Origin: Gavia stellata
Taxonomy: Eukaryota; Chordata; Aves; Gaviiformes; Gaviidae
Length of the DNA stretch: 64,000 bases
Assembly: GCF_030936135.1 (NCBI RefSeq)
Contig: NC_082603.1
Location: 31,311,236 to 31,375,235, forward strand
Direction of reading: 5' to 3'
Made by a program: the position numbers and the translations under genes. Positions 46,065 through 59,900 of the stretch are shown piece by piece. Each line of letters starts with the position of its first letter. Position 1 is the stretch's first letter. The notes under the pieces were generated by a model, which worked only from the letters and a program-made list of their open reading frames with translations, was not told the DNA's origin and did not search any database.

Positions 46065-47341
46065 TGTAAGTTGCTGTATGTAAAGCATTTTTGTATTGTC
46101 TTGAGTTATCCCATATCAAGCGCTTTCCTTCCGTACATGCATTGGAATCTGTCCATGAAGAAGAACAGTTGAAGCGTGTTGCAAGGCGGCCTCGCCAGCG
46201 CAGAGGTTTGTGTTTCGCAGCGAGTTGGGTCGCAGCCCCACAAGGACTGTGCGTAATTGCCCCGGGATGGGGCCCTGATGGTGTGTGTCACAGGATATAT
46301 GGGAAGATTTTTTTAAAACTTAATTTTAAAAAAAAGTTTAAAAGTGTTAAGTAATTTCCTTAGGAGACAAAAAAGAACAAGCACATCTGGCTAATACTAG
46401 ATTTGCCTATAGAGCTCACAGGGCGTGTGATTAACAGACTTCAGGACCTCTGAGCTAGTGCTGGATGGGGAGGAGGATGAGGAAGGAGCCGAGGAAGGGG
46501 GTGTTTTCTTCACAGGATCAATCCTAAACATTGCCATGGAAAAAAGCTCCCCAGGTAAACAGTCTCCGCCACTTCCTTCGCGATAATTCCCTGCAAAGGC
46601 TGTAGGCGAAGGACATAGCACATGTCCCAGCCTGCTCTGAAGCCAAACACGTACTTCAGCTCCCCGAACTCTCCATCTCCGCTAGAGAAGTCTAAATATT
46701 TGGGCTGGCACGCCTGCAAAGCTGCGCATGCTTACAGGGGTTTGTTTTATTTATTTTTTTATTGCAAGGATGGATGCAGGCCAACGCACTTAATAGTAAC
46801 CACATGGTAAAATAAATAAGAATGCCTGTATGGACTTAAAAGTAAATGTTAAATATTTGCTCTGTTTTTCTGATGTCTTCTGTGCCAGCTTTGAAATGGC
46901 CGTGTGGCAAACAGCACTTTTATTTTGCTGTGTTTTCTTAAGCCTGGAACATTTAATAATTTCTAATTAAACCATCTACATTTTTTAGGATATTTATGAG
47001 CAAACTGATACGGGCTTTTAAAATGTGCCAGGGAGGGGCAGGAGCTGTACACTACCTATTTAAGGTTTTTTTCTTCCAAAAGCCATGTAAAAACCCTATC
47101 CACGTTTTTCTGCTTTTGAAAAGGTATCCATTGGCTATGCCGAGGAGAAGCCATTAGCAATTTTTATTTCTCTTCCTACATTTAGAAGCATTTTTCTTAA
47201 AATAAGCAATCGTCCTCCAGGCCCACAGTGGAGAATAGCCCGAACACAGGGGCAACTGTTGGGTAACTGCCTGCCGCTGCGAGTTGGTGGGAGCCAGAAG
47301 TCAGCCTTTACATATCTGGGATGCCTAAGGTAGCTTACAAA

Positions 47342-47347
47342 AATAAA
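47342..47347 (+). promoter_or_regulatory. PRKAA2: Candidate most distal poly(A) signal of PRKAA2
   Basis: AATAAA about 7.8 kb after the stop codon, a distance close to the long human 3' UTR. It is only about 450 bp from the poly(A) signal of the converging FYB2 gene. Confidence 0.4.
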
Positions 47348-47802
47348 GTAAATTTTGACTGAATGCTTTATTTACTCTTTTTAAATGTTTTCTGGAAAGA
47401 AATGAGTCAGGTTTTCCACTATTTTATATATTTAACTCAGCAAGTGTGGCGGTACATACGTCTTGTCCCGATACTTTTGTCAAGACCAAAACCAGTTCAA
47501 ATTTATATGGTGTGCTTTCTAAAGAGCCAATCTTTTTGAGAGCCTTGCAATTCCAGCGCCTAAACCAGATAGTAACGAGATGGTCATGGAGCAACTAAAC
47601 TGTTATGTTCTGCAAAAAAATTTTTCATGCAAATGCAGAAATGTTACAGCCTTTTCAGAGCTGACCAACAAGTACTCCTAAAAGTGAGAAATACTGAAAA
47701 TAGCTAATGTTGAGATAATCAGTGAACACATGCTCTAACTAGCAGACAAAAAAAAGGAAACGTCTTTTGCATGTTTAACAGTGTAAGTGTAAAAAATAAT
47801 AT

Positions 47803-47808
47803 TTTATT
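47803..47808 (-). promoter_or_regulatory. FYB2: Candidate FYB2 poly(A) signal
   Basis: TTTATT on the + strand, that is AATAAA on the - strand, about 60 to 100 bases after the possible FYB2 stop codons. It supports a short 3' UTR and a FYB2 end near 47780. Confidence 0.6.
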
Positions 47809-47869
47809 TACATTCTCCACAGTTTACCAACGCGGACTCTCACGGATGTGGGAACTACAAAAGAGACCT

Positions 47870-47916
47870 TCAGGGATGCTCCGGGGGAGAGCAGCTCTCG
47901 GGGCAATTAGTACTGT
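47870..47916 (-). CDS. FYB2: FYB2 terminal coding exon (two possible acceptors)
   Basis: A strong acceptor tract (TTTCTTTTTTTGACACAGACAG) offers two AG sites four bases apart. Splicing at the first (exon from 47916) gives RQY and a TAA ending at 47907. Splicing at the second (exon from 47912) gives [14 protein letters not shown] and a TGA ending at 47870. Both fit the incoming phase. The sequence does not decide between them, and a terminal exon elsewhere is also possible. Confidence 0.55.
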
Positions 47917-50900
47917 CTGTGTCAAAAAAAGAAAGTTTCACAGTAATGGGCACCTGGGCTATAGGAGGTTCATTTGTATCAATTATGCAGGAGCATGAAA
48001 GGAAATGATATTGCAGCAGGGAATTTAAGGGTGTGTTTTGGCAAGGCGATGCACACCGAGTGGCCCATGTTTGCAACAGATGTGAATTAATATGGCATAT
48101 CTGAAGGCAGTCAAGAATCTCCAATTTATACAAGTCATGACTGGACAGGGCTTTTTTTAGCTGCACTTGGACTGGAAACCTGTATAAAAGCAGAATAGCA
48201 GCCTAAAACTGGAAGTGCTTATTTAATATTTAATATTTAATACTGGCTGTTTACATTACCCTTCCCCTGCCTTCAGAAGTTTTAAGTACATTTCTCCAGA
48301 TCTCAGATATCTATACACAGGAAGGAGAAGAAAATATGCATCATCGTAAATAAAATTTGAGTTTACCTGAAGTTCAAATGCTCCACTAGAACATACCCAT
48401 CTAAGAGAAGGGGGGAAAAAAGCAGTAAATTAGTAAACTCCTGAGCAAATAAAGTCGCATTGGCTAAGCACAAAGAACATACTGTTGCTTGCCCCTCAAA
48501 CCTGGATTGCAAAGTGACCACCCATGCCAGAGACTTTCTGCAAACTTACATCTGCCCCCCGAATTGCGGCAAATCACTGCGTTGCCCTCCGTGACATCTA
48601 TAACGTCCAGCTGTTCTCCAGCTGTGACCGGGAGATCAACTCTCCTCTTACTGGGGACGGAGCACTCGGCAGTGGCTCTGCTGATGACATTGATCTCCTT
48701 GTCATACTGCAGAGAAGAAATAAAGGCACGAGTTATTCTACGCTCGTGTGCAATGTCTTTAAGGGCAGTGAGGAGGGAGGGAGAGAATACATTTCAGGAT
48801 GGGTTCTGAGGCTTTGTTTGGGGCTGAAGAGGGGGGAAGAAAACCCAGAAACACCCCTGATGAAGATCCCAGACTAGGGGAGAAGGCAGCAGGTCAGTTG
48901 GACATCTCTCGCAGCATAGCTAAGGACCAACAGATTTCCACCATGCGTCTTTTAAGCATGACTTAGCTGCTTTCTTCCTCTGACACAGCTATTTCCCTAA
49001 ATACAGACACGTACCATAAATGTTTCTCTAAAAAACTTCTCCTCTTTTTCCATCTTCTTGCTTTTTTCTGCATTGCTCTTCTTGACTTTGAAGATATTTC
49101 TGCATCAAGAGAGAAGGACACACACACACACTTCTGAGATCCATTTAAATAACCCCTGGCACACTGGGAAATGCAGCCCAGAGCCTAACTCCAGTCTTGT
49201 CTGCAGTGAACTCTTGGAAGAGCAAAGCTTTTTTTCATAAAAGGATGAATATGCAACTAGAATCTGTTGGTGAGCATAACTTGAGCCATTTTCTATCTCC
49301 ATTTGGAAAAACTGTTTTCTCTGTAAGCAGCGTGGGAACAAACAAACTATCAAGTGTTTCAAATCAGCTGTGTTTTTATAGAAGTCAACAATTCACTTTC
49401 CCCCAGCAATTTGTCTGCTTCTGGTTTTATTTCTATTCAAACATAAAGAGTCCCCAGATAACTCTCATCCTGAGTAATTTGTGGAAGTGGGGCTTAACAC
49501 AGCTCTGCAGATTTTTGTTGCTTTTTTAGCACATGGAGGAGAAAGTCACCCAAAAAACTGTTTATGTGGCACTGTAACATGAAAAACAAGCTCTTATAAT
49601 CGGCTTAAGAGGAGCAATAGCCATTCATGCCGGGGCGTTCCCTGGGCATGGAGATGCCACTCCTTCTGTTTGTACACGAAATTCCAGCTGTGGCATTTGT
49701 TTTAAAACTAAGACAGGAACAAAGAAGCGAAAACAAGAGAAAACACTTGCAATAAATTATTCACCCTTGGCTAACTTTCACACACTTGAGAGGAAAGAAG
49801 AGCTGAAATTAGGGACTTTTAAGCTGTGAAGAGATTCCTCCTTGGCAGTCTCAGCCTGCAGGACCTGCGGTCTCTAAGGAACGGATGAAATCGCATCGGC
49901 TTCCTGATAGTCTGTAAAATTATACACATGACTTTGCGCAACACAAGTGGTGTTTGAGCAACGCCATGCAGGAGCCCTGTGGTCAGAACCTAGAATATAG
50001 ATCTCTGATTTGCATTTGTTTGAAGTCCCAGGTATTGGGTCATGAAAAAGCTCATTGCAATGCACATTTTTCTGATCTGAAAGGGAAATTGGAACTCCTA
50101 CTTCCATGCGAATTTTTGCAGCACGGGTAACAAGAAGTTTTATTTTTGCTTTTATGCACAAATGGTACAGCACGAGGAAATGCAATAAACCCAACTGGAA
50201 AAAGAAGACCTAAGAAATCAATACTTTAAAATAAGGGCAAGGGGAACACACCGGCAATTACTACGCCGTGTACAGGGCTTTCTAAACACAGTGCTCTTGC
50301 CAAAATAGCAATAGCTGATCCATGCAGATCAAACATTTAATCAAGGCACAATTAAAGAAGGAATGGGACTGACCACAGCAGAAAAGCAGCTGAATATACA
50401 GCAAGTAACACCTTTTTGTCTCAGCTAAGTGGGAAGACACAATACAACTTCAGGATGAGACCCTCAGGGTAACCCCTGCTTGCCTACAGCTCAGATCCAA
50501 GAGTTTGTTTTGCCCTCAAGATATTTTCTGCCAAGTTTCCTGAAAGCTGGGTTCAAAGGGAAAGGACCCAGGAGCAGCAGCAGCCAACTCAAAATGTCTG
50601 CGCAATCCGGGTCATCCCGCTCCTGCAAACAACTCAAGAGATGCGCGTACAAACACGGGAAAACACAGAATGGAAATTGAGACCTTTCCACATCGTTGCT
50701 GCTTTTCCGTTGGTCCTTATCCTCTTTTGCCATCAGAAATTTTGGCATCCAGGTTTTGTACTTGTCGTCCTTCTCTCTGAGAGGGGGGGGAAGAGCCACA
50801 CAGAAATTCAAGTTTTTCCCAGCAGACTGTGTCCCCTCCCCAAACCCATGTACCTACAAAGTCTTGATTTTTCTCCCTGGATCCCCCCACAACCACCACT

Positions 50901-53900
50901 GAAACGCAAACACTTGCTGCGATTTATACCAGCACGCGCTGCTGCCGCAATCATCTGGCAGCAAGACATGGAGACATGCTGTTCCTATTAAAAGTAATTT
51001 TTCTGACAAGGAGCTTGCCAGGATGGGGCTGATTATCAGGTCTGGGAGCCAGAGTTTTCCTTCCTTAGAAAAACTATTTGAATTTTCACGTGTTTCAGGG
51101 AGCAGCTCTCTCCTTTTCACGTCTCTGGCACTAAATAGGTAACGTTGAAGAAACATTTTGCAGGATGCCAAATTAAACACACATGGAGAGGGCACCTGGA
51201 CTGTCTCCAGAGGACTGAGTCCCGACCAGCTCATGACCCTCGGTGGCTTGCAGTACCGCAGGCTCCCCAGAGCACAAGTTTGTGCCAAGAACATCTCCAT
51301 GGCCTGAGGCCAGCCCCAGGAGAGGACACCCTCCTCACCTCGTCTCTCTCTGCCCCACCTCGACATCATCGTACACCATGTCCTCCTGGGAAACAGCCAC
51401 TGTCAATCAAAACGAGAAAATTATTAGGCGATGTCATTCTGAGCCTGATATTCAAAGCGATGTATTGCAGAGGAAAACTGGGGCTGCTGCTAGTCACTCA
51501 ACCCAAAGGGGCCAAGGCAATGTGAAAAGAATCACAGAATCACTAAGGTTGGAAAAGACCTGTAAGATCATCAAGTCCAACCATCAACCAAAAAAACACC
51601 ACCATGCCCATTAAACCATGTCCCACAATGCCTCGTCCACACGTTCCTTCAATACCTCCACTGATGGTGACTGCACCACTTCCCTGGGCAGCTTATTCCA
51701 GTATCTTCCCACTCTCTCAGTAAAGAAATTTTTCCTAATATCCAGTCTGAATCTCCCCTGGCACAACCTGAGGCCATCTCGTCCTGTCCTATCGCTTGTC
51801 ACTTCGGAGAGGAGACCAGCACCCACCTCTCTGCAACCTGCTTGCAGGTAGCTGTAGAGAGCGATGAGGTCTCCCCTCAGCCTCCTCTTCTCCAGACTGA
51901 ACAACCCCAGCTCCCTCAGCCGCTCCTCATCAGACTTGTGCTCCAGACCCCTCACCAGCTTCGTCGCCCTTCTCTGGACACGCTCCAGCACCTCAATGTC
52001 CTTCTTGGAGTGAGGAGCCCAAAACTGAACACAGTATTCAAGGTGCAGCCTCAAGAAGATCAAGAAGATCCTCAGGACTCTGAAAACCAGCCAAAACTCC
52101 AGCAGAAGGCAGGATGCTTGGGTTTGTTAGTTGTGTTTGTGGGCAGTTTTCTGTAAGGGTTTGGCCATCCAGCTCCAGAGATGGAGCTGGAGCTGCAGCA
52201 AAGCCCCAGCTTTGCACTGCAGCCAGCCCGGGCAGGGTTTCCATCCCGAGGACATGGGTACGTTCACTCCAGCACCTTCTCAAGGCTTGATTAGTAGGGA
52301 CAGTTTTTGCATCCACCCCATTTACACAAGGCATGAACTTGTCCCTCCAGCAGGCAGCGATAAGCAGCGAAGTTTTACAGAGAGCTGCTGGAGTGCAGTT
52401 GGCTGTTAAACACCACCGCCAGCCTGGAAGCAGTGGCTCCGCGTGGACTACTTCACACATTGCCTTCCTAAGTATATCCAGATCCGCAAGAGGAATGTTC
52501 CTCTTCAAAGAAAACCACCCAAAAACAAGCAAAAACCCCACCCTCAAATGAAGCGCAAATCTCTATCAAGTCTTCAAAGTTAACACTGCCACATTACATG
52601 ATTTTGAGAAAGGCATGATGCCTAAAGTTGATTTTCCATTGTGCAATACGTTTGCCTCTTCATACACACACACAAATCCCCAAGAGCCAGATACGTGTAT
52701 ATTACTTACCTAAATTTGGTACCGATACGGAAAACAATCTGCAGATAGAAAGAAGCTTTTAGAAACAAGTTTGCACATCAGCATTGCCCAAAAAGCCATG
52801 AGCACCGACAATCTGGTAGCACACAGTGCTTGCTACTGAAATGGTGGAGGCAGGTCTAGGTGCACGGGCTCTCTGACACCAGCAGCATTTGCCAGAATTA
52901 TATCCCTTGCTAAATAAGGATCTTCATCCTCTGGCAGCAACAAGACCCCTGTGTTCATCAAGCAGGTTATGAAAGGTCTCCATTGCATCCAAAGAACAGT
53001 CCAGATTGGCAAAAGCACCCTCCTCCTGCCCACCCCTTCACCCCTTCCCAATAGCTAGAGGGTTGATGGACAGTTGGTAACTGTAGTCAGCAGTAATTCC
53101 CTCCTTGTAGTCTGCCAATATCATGGGTTGCCCAGGAGTTTAAAAGTGACAATGATTGTAGATATCTAAGATGCTTGCGGGAGCTTTGAGGGTTCTACGC
53201 GACAGGAGAATGACATGAAACCTGGTGGCTCCTTCCCTATAATGATATTTAACAGTAATGCAGGAAGGAGCCACTGACACGGCAGAGCACCTTGTGTGAA
53301 AAGGTTTTTAAGTAAAACAAACCTTCCTCATATAAAAGAGGAAGGGGTTAATTTGGAAATTCCAAAGAAATAAGAAAAAGTAGCATCTTCCTGGCCTTCA
53401 GGCACTGTGCACAGGGTGAGGCACACGCTGGCAGCGGTGGAGGACAGGTTCTGCAGGCAGCTACTGTGCACTTGAGGAAAAGGCAGAACCTTAACCAAGG
53501 TTTTGAATATTAAAGTAAGAGTGCCTGAAAGGGCACTATAGGTGGTTATACAATATCCTATAACCTAACTGGTTAGACCACAGACTCAATAATAAACTTC
53601 TTCAGCACATGCTGTTGCCAGCTTGACTATAAATGGTACTTGGAATAAAAAACTCAACCCTTCAGAGCCACATCAGCAAGCCTTTGCCTAATCCTGGCCC
53701 ACAGGTCTAGGCAGCAGGTATCACATTTCTATGTTCCTTTGTATACCTGCATCATGCTGAGGTATCAGAAAGGTACCAAAGGCAGCAGAAAGCCTATGAA
53801 AACTTGGATACTGCTGTAGGACCAGCTCCTGTAGATTCCTGATGCCAGAGACTTTGGAGAAGCTGCACAGATGGACCATTGGCCACATCTGCAATAGCAG

Positions 53901-56900
53901 CTCCTAATGAGTTGATAGAAGCACTTTTGGCATAATTTCCCCAATAAAGCTGTATTTCTTACTCCTAGACCCCCTGCTCTCAAATTATTGCAAATACGAA
54001 TGCTCAGGTTTGGAGGGGGAAGGGGTTGGAAAACCAACATTTTCTTACCTTAAGTTTTCTTTCAACCTGATATTCTTCAGCTTCAGTTTTTCTATCTTAA
54101 ACAGGTTTCCAAATCTCTTTTGTTTTTCTGTTCTGCCCAAAAGAGGAACAGATTTTAAATTAATGAGGCACTAGGTGCTAAAGTATGTGAGAGTTGCAAT
54201 ACCCGTAGCCCAGGAGATCCTAAAGCAGGTAAAGGTCAGCAGACCTTAGACCTCAGCTCAGCAGTAGGCTTTAAGCCTTAACAGCATCATGCAGGTGAAT
54301 GATGGATTCAATGGGATAGGCACCAACACAGCAAAAGGTGCTTAATTATAAAGCCCAAGTGTAAATTTTTGCTTAGCTTTAAACTTTTGTGTTAATTGAA
54401 GTTGTCCTCCTCTGACTCAACAACTACAGAATGATCCAGGTTTATTTGGAATAAAAATTCCTGATGAAAGGGACAAAAATTCCCCAGAAGTATGCAGTGC
54501 ACATTAAAGGTGGACATCAGGAGCATCTGTATGTGCCTCCCTTCATCACACAATTCTGACATGTCCTTGAGAAGGACGTTCCACTACACACACTCTCTCC
54601 GAAGCTTACGGGGGGGTTGCAAAGCTACACAGTGATTTTCTAATAAAGTATCTGCGAAGAACCAAGATCCTCACATGGGGGACATTACCCATGCGCAAGT
54701 ACTATTAAAAATACTTTATGTGTTTCAGCACACCTAATCTTCCATGTGGGATCAATAGGAAGATTACATAAAGACTGGTTTGGGGATTAAGATAGTGACC
54801 TCTGAACCCTGTGAATTTGGTCCCAGTCCTAGCTTTGTCATGAAATTCCCTTGCAAACCCAGCAAGATGCACTGCTCCTCTGTGAATTAGCAATAGAGTT
54901 TAATTTCTGCTGCTGTTCAGCACCCATGTGCAGAGAGGTGCAGAAGAGGCATGGGTATGCTTCCCGGCGGGTGGGGGACATGCCTGGTCGCTCCGGGAGC
55001 CAGATGCAGATGCCAGCAGACTACCCTCTGGCCTGAGAAGCTCGAGCACCTCCACCACTCAACTCCCATGGACAATTTGCAGAGAAATGACGCTTTCACC
55101 TTTTAATAAGTGCCCAGTCACCTCCAGGGTTTCAGGTTTCCCGTACCTTTTTCCCCTCTCCGACACACACAGGCTCTACGTGCACGCGTAAGCTAGACTT
55201 GAATCCAGATGCAAGCCGGTATGAGTCTCACATCCGTAAGGGAAAAGCAGATGTATAGCAACACCTTATTATTCCTCCCACACTGCTCCTTAGAAGAGAG
55301 CCACCAGATGCACTCGAAGCAATTGTGCGCAGCATCCCCAGCCCATATGCCGTTCCCAAAGGTTGTCTCTGTTTCTTACAAAGGGACGCAGGAAATCTTT
55401 TACTACATGAGGGTAGGGAACCACACAAAGCTCATAAGTAAAAACACGACTAACTTCACGTTTCACCTCTTAATCCATTTGGGAAGCTCAGGCAACATAT
55501 AAACCTGAGGCTGTAAAAGTCATTGCTTTTATAACACACCCTCTGGAAGTAAATATCTTGAGAAGCCATGTAAAAAGGAGCAGGTTGCAAACAGCATGTC
55601 AGCTGCAGGCATTAGCTCTCAGCCTGGGCTCCTTTCAGCTTTCCAACCTTCTGTCATCTGAAATGTGAGCGGTTTGTCCCTTTTTGTGGGGACAATGTCC
55701 CCATTTGTCCCTCGAGCATTGCTTCTTTTGGCACACAGGAAAAGGTGCCGTTTCTCAGCTACAGCTGAGCAACGCTTTTGATCAAGAGAAGGCTAGCGAG
55801 ACTGTCCTGTGTGTTCTGTGCAAGGAGAGGTTGTAAGGGGAGTACTTCCAATGGATGGAGAGTGCTACAAGCTTTACTAGAAAGGCCTTACTGCTTAGGG
55901 GTTTAATTCTGGTAACTAATTTTTGCCCCTAAGTGTCAGCCAAAGGGGAAAGAAGGAGGAAGAGGGGGAAGAAACCCACCCATACAACAACTTTTCTGCA
56001 GTTGCATTAGGAAAAAAAAAGGCTTCCAGCCAGTACCTGGCATGTGAGATCAAGGAAGTATGGTCAGCATTTCAAAATACAGGCTAAGAAATTGCAACTT
56101 ACTCCGTTTTTGCCGGATTATCACCCCCGATCTGAACATCTTCATATGTTTCTTCATAGCTGTTTCCTGAAACTTAAAACCAAGGCATGCCATTATCACA
56201 AACCACGTTCAGTAGCGATGAGGTGAGGTTTGCTGGACAAATTGCACCCAGGCCCTTACATTTTACTCTTACAGAGGCTTTGAGGTTGCTCAAATGAATT
56301 CCATGCTAGACACGTGTATTGCTCCCCGCTGGTTTTAATGGGAATTTAGAGCAACCAGGCCAGAAAGAGGCACTATAGATGTTGAAAGTTAAATGAAGCT
56401 ATTCACATCATCTCCCAGGGACCATCCCAAATTAAAAGCAGCTCCCGTTTGAGCTTCCTCATGCGCTGCACTTACTGCTGGCTGAAGCAAATGGACTTGA
56501 GGCATCTGACGCATGGCTGCTAAAAGACACAAATATTATATGGGGATGTGCTGCAGCATAGGTTTTAAAAGACATTTCACAGACACAGCCATTGCGAAGA
56601 GCCCAGGTCCATACTCACAGTCTATCTTGTATTTCCTCAACGTCATCATATATCTCCTCTGGTGCCTGCAGAGACTGCCAAGTGTTTTGGTTCAGGGCTG
56701 TTCTTTCTATGCCTGGCTTTGGAGCACCAACATACACATAGCGCACTGGAAACAAGAAAGGACCTTTACTTTAGAAGCTTTTCTAAGAACTTCTCTCAGG
56801 GCAAGGACAACTGTTGAGGGTAACATACGACACCACAACAAATAAGAGCTTACAGACGTACTTTCCATTCCAGGAGACCAGGAAAGTCTCTGCTTTGAGT

Positions 56901-59900
56901 CTCTTTGAGAAAGAAAAGCATTTAACTTTAAAACATTTTAAAGTTTTAAAATATTTTAGGTTTAAAAAAATTAAAACGTCCATCAGTATTCTCAGTTGTG
57001 GCAGCTCTGACCCAAATGCTCCTCACCAGAAAACATCCCAAGAGACTATTCATGGATGTTCACAGAGTGATTGAAGGGAGGGCTCAGCATGGTTGGTGGA
57101 GATGCTAAGATCCAAATAACGGGCCAGTCCATTGGGAGTACACCTGTAAATCAACATCTCAGAAAGGAGACAAGGAAAGAGTGTATCCCAGAGATGTATC
57201 TCACCAAGGGCTGGAATAGAATGTGAGAGTTGAGCCTCATGAGGTATGAAAAAGATTATTACTGGAGAACTCTGTTAAGTGGCAATATTAAATGTTTAAA
57301 ACTGGTTTAAGAGAGTTGGAATAATGTAGAAATGCAGCCACACAAATAAAAGCAGGTAGCGTTTCTAAATGAACATGGGTAGACCAGAAACATGCACCAC
57401 CACAGTATGGTCTAGTTAATAACCAAAATTTCTGCAAAACATTCAAACCCCCATGAAGAAGAGGAGGATGGGGAGGAACCAAACAATTCTCTGGATCAGC
57501 CTCTCTGATGAAGCAATAGCAGGAGGCTCACCATGAGTGCTTTAAAAAAAATCCCAACATAAATTACCTCCAGCTGTTCAAAGGTTAAGCAAACCAGCGA
57601 GATTTCTTACAAAAACAGACACCAACCAAAACAGAAAATTATTATAAAGTGATTTAAAATTTTAAAAAAACCAAAAACCCAAGGACCACACCAATAACAA
57701 CAACCGCAGCCACAGTCAATTTATACTTTCTCCTTCACACTCCTGCTCTGTCCACAGAGCCCAACAGAGCTACTTTTCTCTCTTTCATCTTTGAAATGCT
57801 GCCATATCACACTAACAGCTTGCAGAGGCAGGAGTAAGCCTTTGCAGAAGAGAGCCCATGTACACTTATACTTGAAGTTGCAAAATAGTGTTTACAGAGG
57901 AGACATGACTGGGTTTAATTGTGCAGCTAAGGTGCATATCACCAGCTCCGGATGCTATCTCAGAGTATCGTGACAGAAGGAGCCCAAAGTCAGAAAAAGG
58001 CTCACTGGAACTACTAGGAAGATGGAGCAAGGAGCCGTCATCCATCTTAATACGGGACAGGGGAAGACTTCAGGCTCTCATCCTGCTCATGTGTGTTTCT
58101 ACCACAAGCCTCAGCCAAACCCTTTTCTGAGACTCAATAAATTATGAGAAGCAGAGGAGATGGATTTCAGCTTTCTCGGATAAGGGCAATCTGCTAGAAA
58201 AACAAATACCTCTGTTTGAGTTATGCAGATGGTTAACCAACTTAGGAAGCTATTTGCAAAGCCAAAATAAATGATTCAGACCAGAATACAAATGCGCTTG
58301 CAACCTTTTGGCCTGGTTTAACTAAATTGGTTCAAGAGTTGCATCCAAATTTAACATTATTTCCCATATGGAAGAGACATTTGGGCAACAGATGGGACTG
58401 AGGATTGAGGAAACACTCAACAGCACAATGAGATACTCACAGAGCTCCGCTCCGTCTTTTGCCAGCCCTTGTGGGGTAGGATGCTTTGCAGTCTGGGCAG
58501 TGTTCACATCCTGCTTCACTTGCGGCACCTTCATCCCACCTCTGCCATCTTCCTTGGTTTGGCTAGTGGGAGATACGTATTCATTTCCACCTGTCTGAGG
58601 TCAGACATTTGGTTTGGTCAATACAGTCTTTAGAAACAGCTTTCTAATATAAGTTAATACAACTTACATATATACCTCTGTAAGAATATAAGTTATCTTT
58701 CTGTGGACTTAAAACAGTTTCACGCCCTTTTCCACGAGGGATTTCAGGTAGACATAGGTGCTGCTTGGCAGCACTACCTGCCTTTTAGGCAGAAGCAGTT
58801 GAGCAATGAGCAGGCAAAAGAGAAGGCAGAAAAAACCAGGTGATTAAGGACGCAAATTTCAGCTCTTTCCTGAAGAGAGGGAGGATAGAAGGAGAAGAGA
58901 CATCCTACAGTAATTATTAAAGTAATCTCAAGGATACACTACCTTGAAAATTTTCTTTGCTTCCTGTTTCTCTCTTTCAAGACTTGTTTTTTCCTCTTTT
59001 TCATCCTCTATTATAGCTCTTCCAGGACTGAAAATTTCAGAAATGAGGGAGATGTCAGAACAGAGACACTTTAGCAAAGTCACCGACAGACAGATTGCTT
59101 TATAACTATGCCCAGATAAGGAGCTCATTTTCCCTTTGAATGAGGTAGATGCCAAAAAGACCGACAGTCCTAAAGGTAAGGGCGAATCCAAATCTAAAGG
59201 CCACTGGTTACTTGGGGTAATAGCAATCACTCTTGGAATGATGATTGTTTTCTAGTAGCAGGACAAGCTAGATCCATTTGCCAGTGGCGGTACCTGGCTC
59301 ACGAGATATACCTCTCACCATACTGTATTGAGATTTAGGGAAGAAGATATAGCAACAGGAGGCAGAACTTGATACCTTTTTTCCAGCATCACAACATTTC
59401 CCACTGAAGTGACCCCCTTTTATTCCATGATTCTTCAATCCCCATTGAAAAAACAGCCTTCAGCCAGTGACAGTGATTATACACTGCAAGGAGTTTGAAA
59501 CGTGACATTTATAGGGTGAAATTCAGTGTGGACCTTGCCTTACCACACAGCTTTGGACCTGGAACTGGGTGTCCCATTTTGAGAGCCTCATACCTCTCTC
59601 TTCTTATACTGAAAGAGTTCAGGTTTCAGTAGGAAAAGTCAGTGTATTTTCTTGTGCACCAGAGGAGAGAAGGAAATCTCCCCTCCAGATATGCTTTAGA
59701 ATGAAAAAAATCTTAGAAACCATCAGTGCTGACACAGAAGAGCGTCGTTGTCTACATTGTCCTGGTCATGAAATATATGAAATTTCTTTCTATTTACTGA
59801 GTGTTACAATATTCTAACCCTAACTTGAGTTAGTTGTGGGGTTAGAAGAAGCTTGAGAGAAAGGAAAGGAAATTACCTGGATTTGGCAAAGAGAAAGGTC

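Larger units (their letters stand above)
39588..47347 (+). other. PRKAA2: Probable long 3' untranslated region of PRKAA2
   Basis: After the stop codon there is no further exon on either strand for about 8 kb. Human PRKAA2 has an unusually long 3' UTR of several kilobases, and the same is likely here. Candidate AATAAA signals on the + strand are at 41734, 45285, 46059, 46811 and 47342. The segment holds T-rich tracts (41127-41155), a TA-rich repeat (43046-43143) and scattered ATTTA words. Which signal is used, and whether the most distal part is transcribed, cannot be told from sequence. Confidence 0.6.

Noticed and set aside
46397..46719. Two overlapping - strand open frames of 69-74 codons downstream of PRKAA2, considered as a FYB2 last exon.
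   Set aside because: No YDD-type tail or family match, no suitable acceptor in phase, and they lie beyond the FYB2 poly(A) signal.
48524..48877. A 117-codon + strand open frame at 48.5-48.9 kb.
   Set aside because: It is the antisense shadow of the FYB2 hSH3 exon, whose - strand reading has clear homology and good splice sites.
52833..53051. A - strand open frame inside the large FYB2 intron that contains an acidic segment ([12 protein letters not shown]).
   Set aside because: No donor at a suitable place, and the two surrounding exons join in phase without it.
58090..58193. A - strand segment after an excellent acceptor (TTTGTTTTTCTAG), open for about 27 codons.
   Set aside because: The frame meets TGA before any usable donor, and the flanking FYB2 exons join in phase without it.
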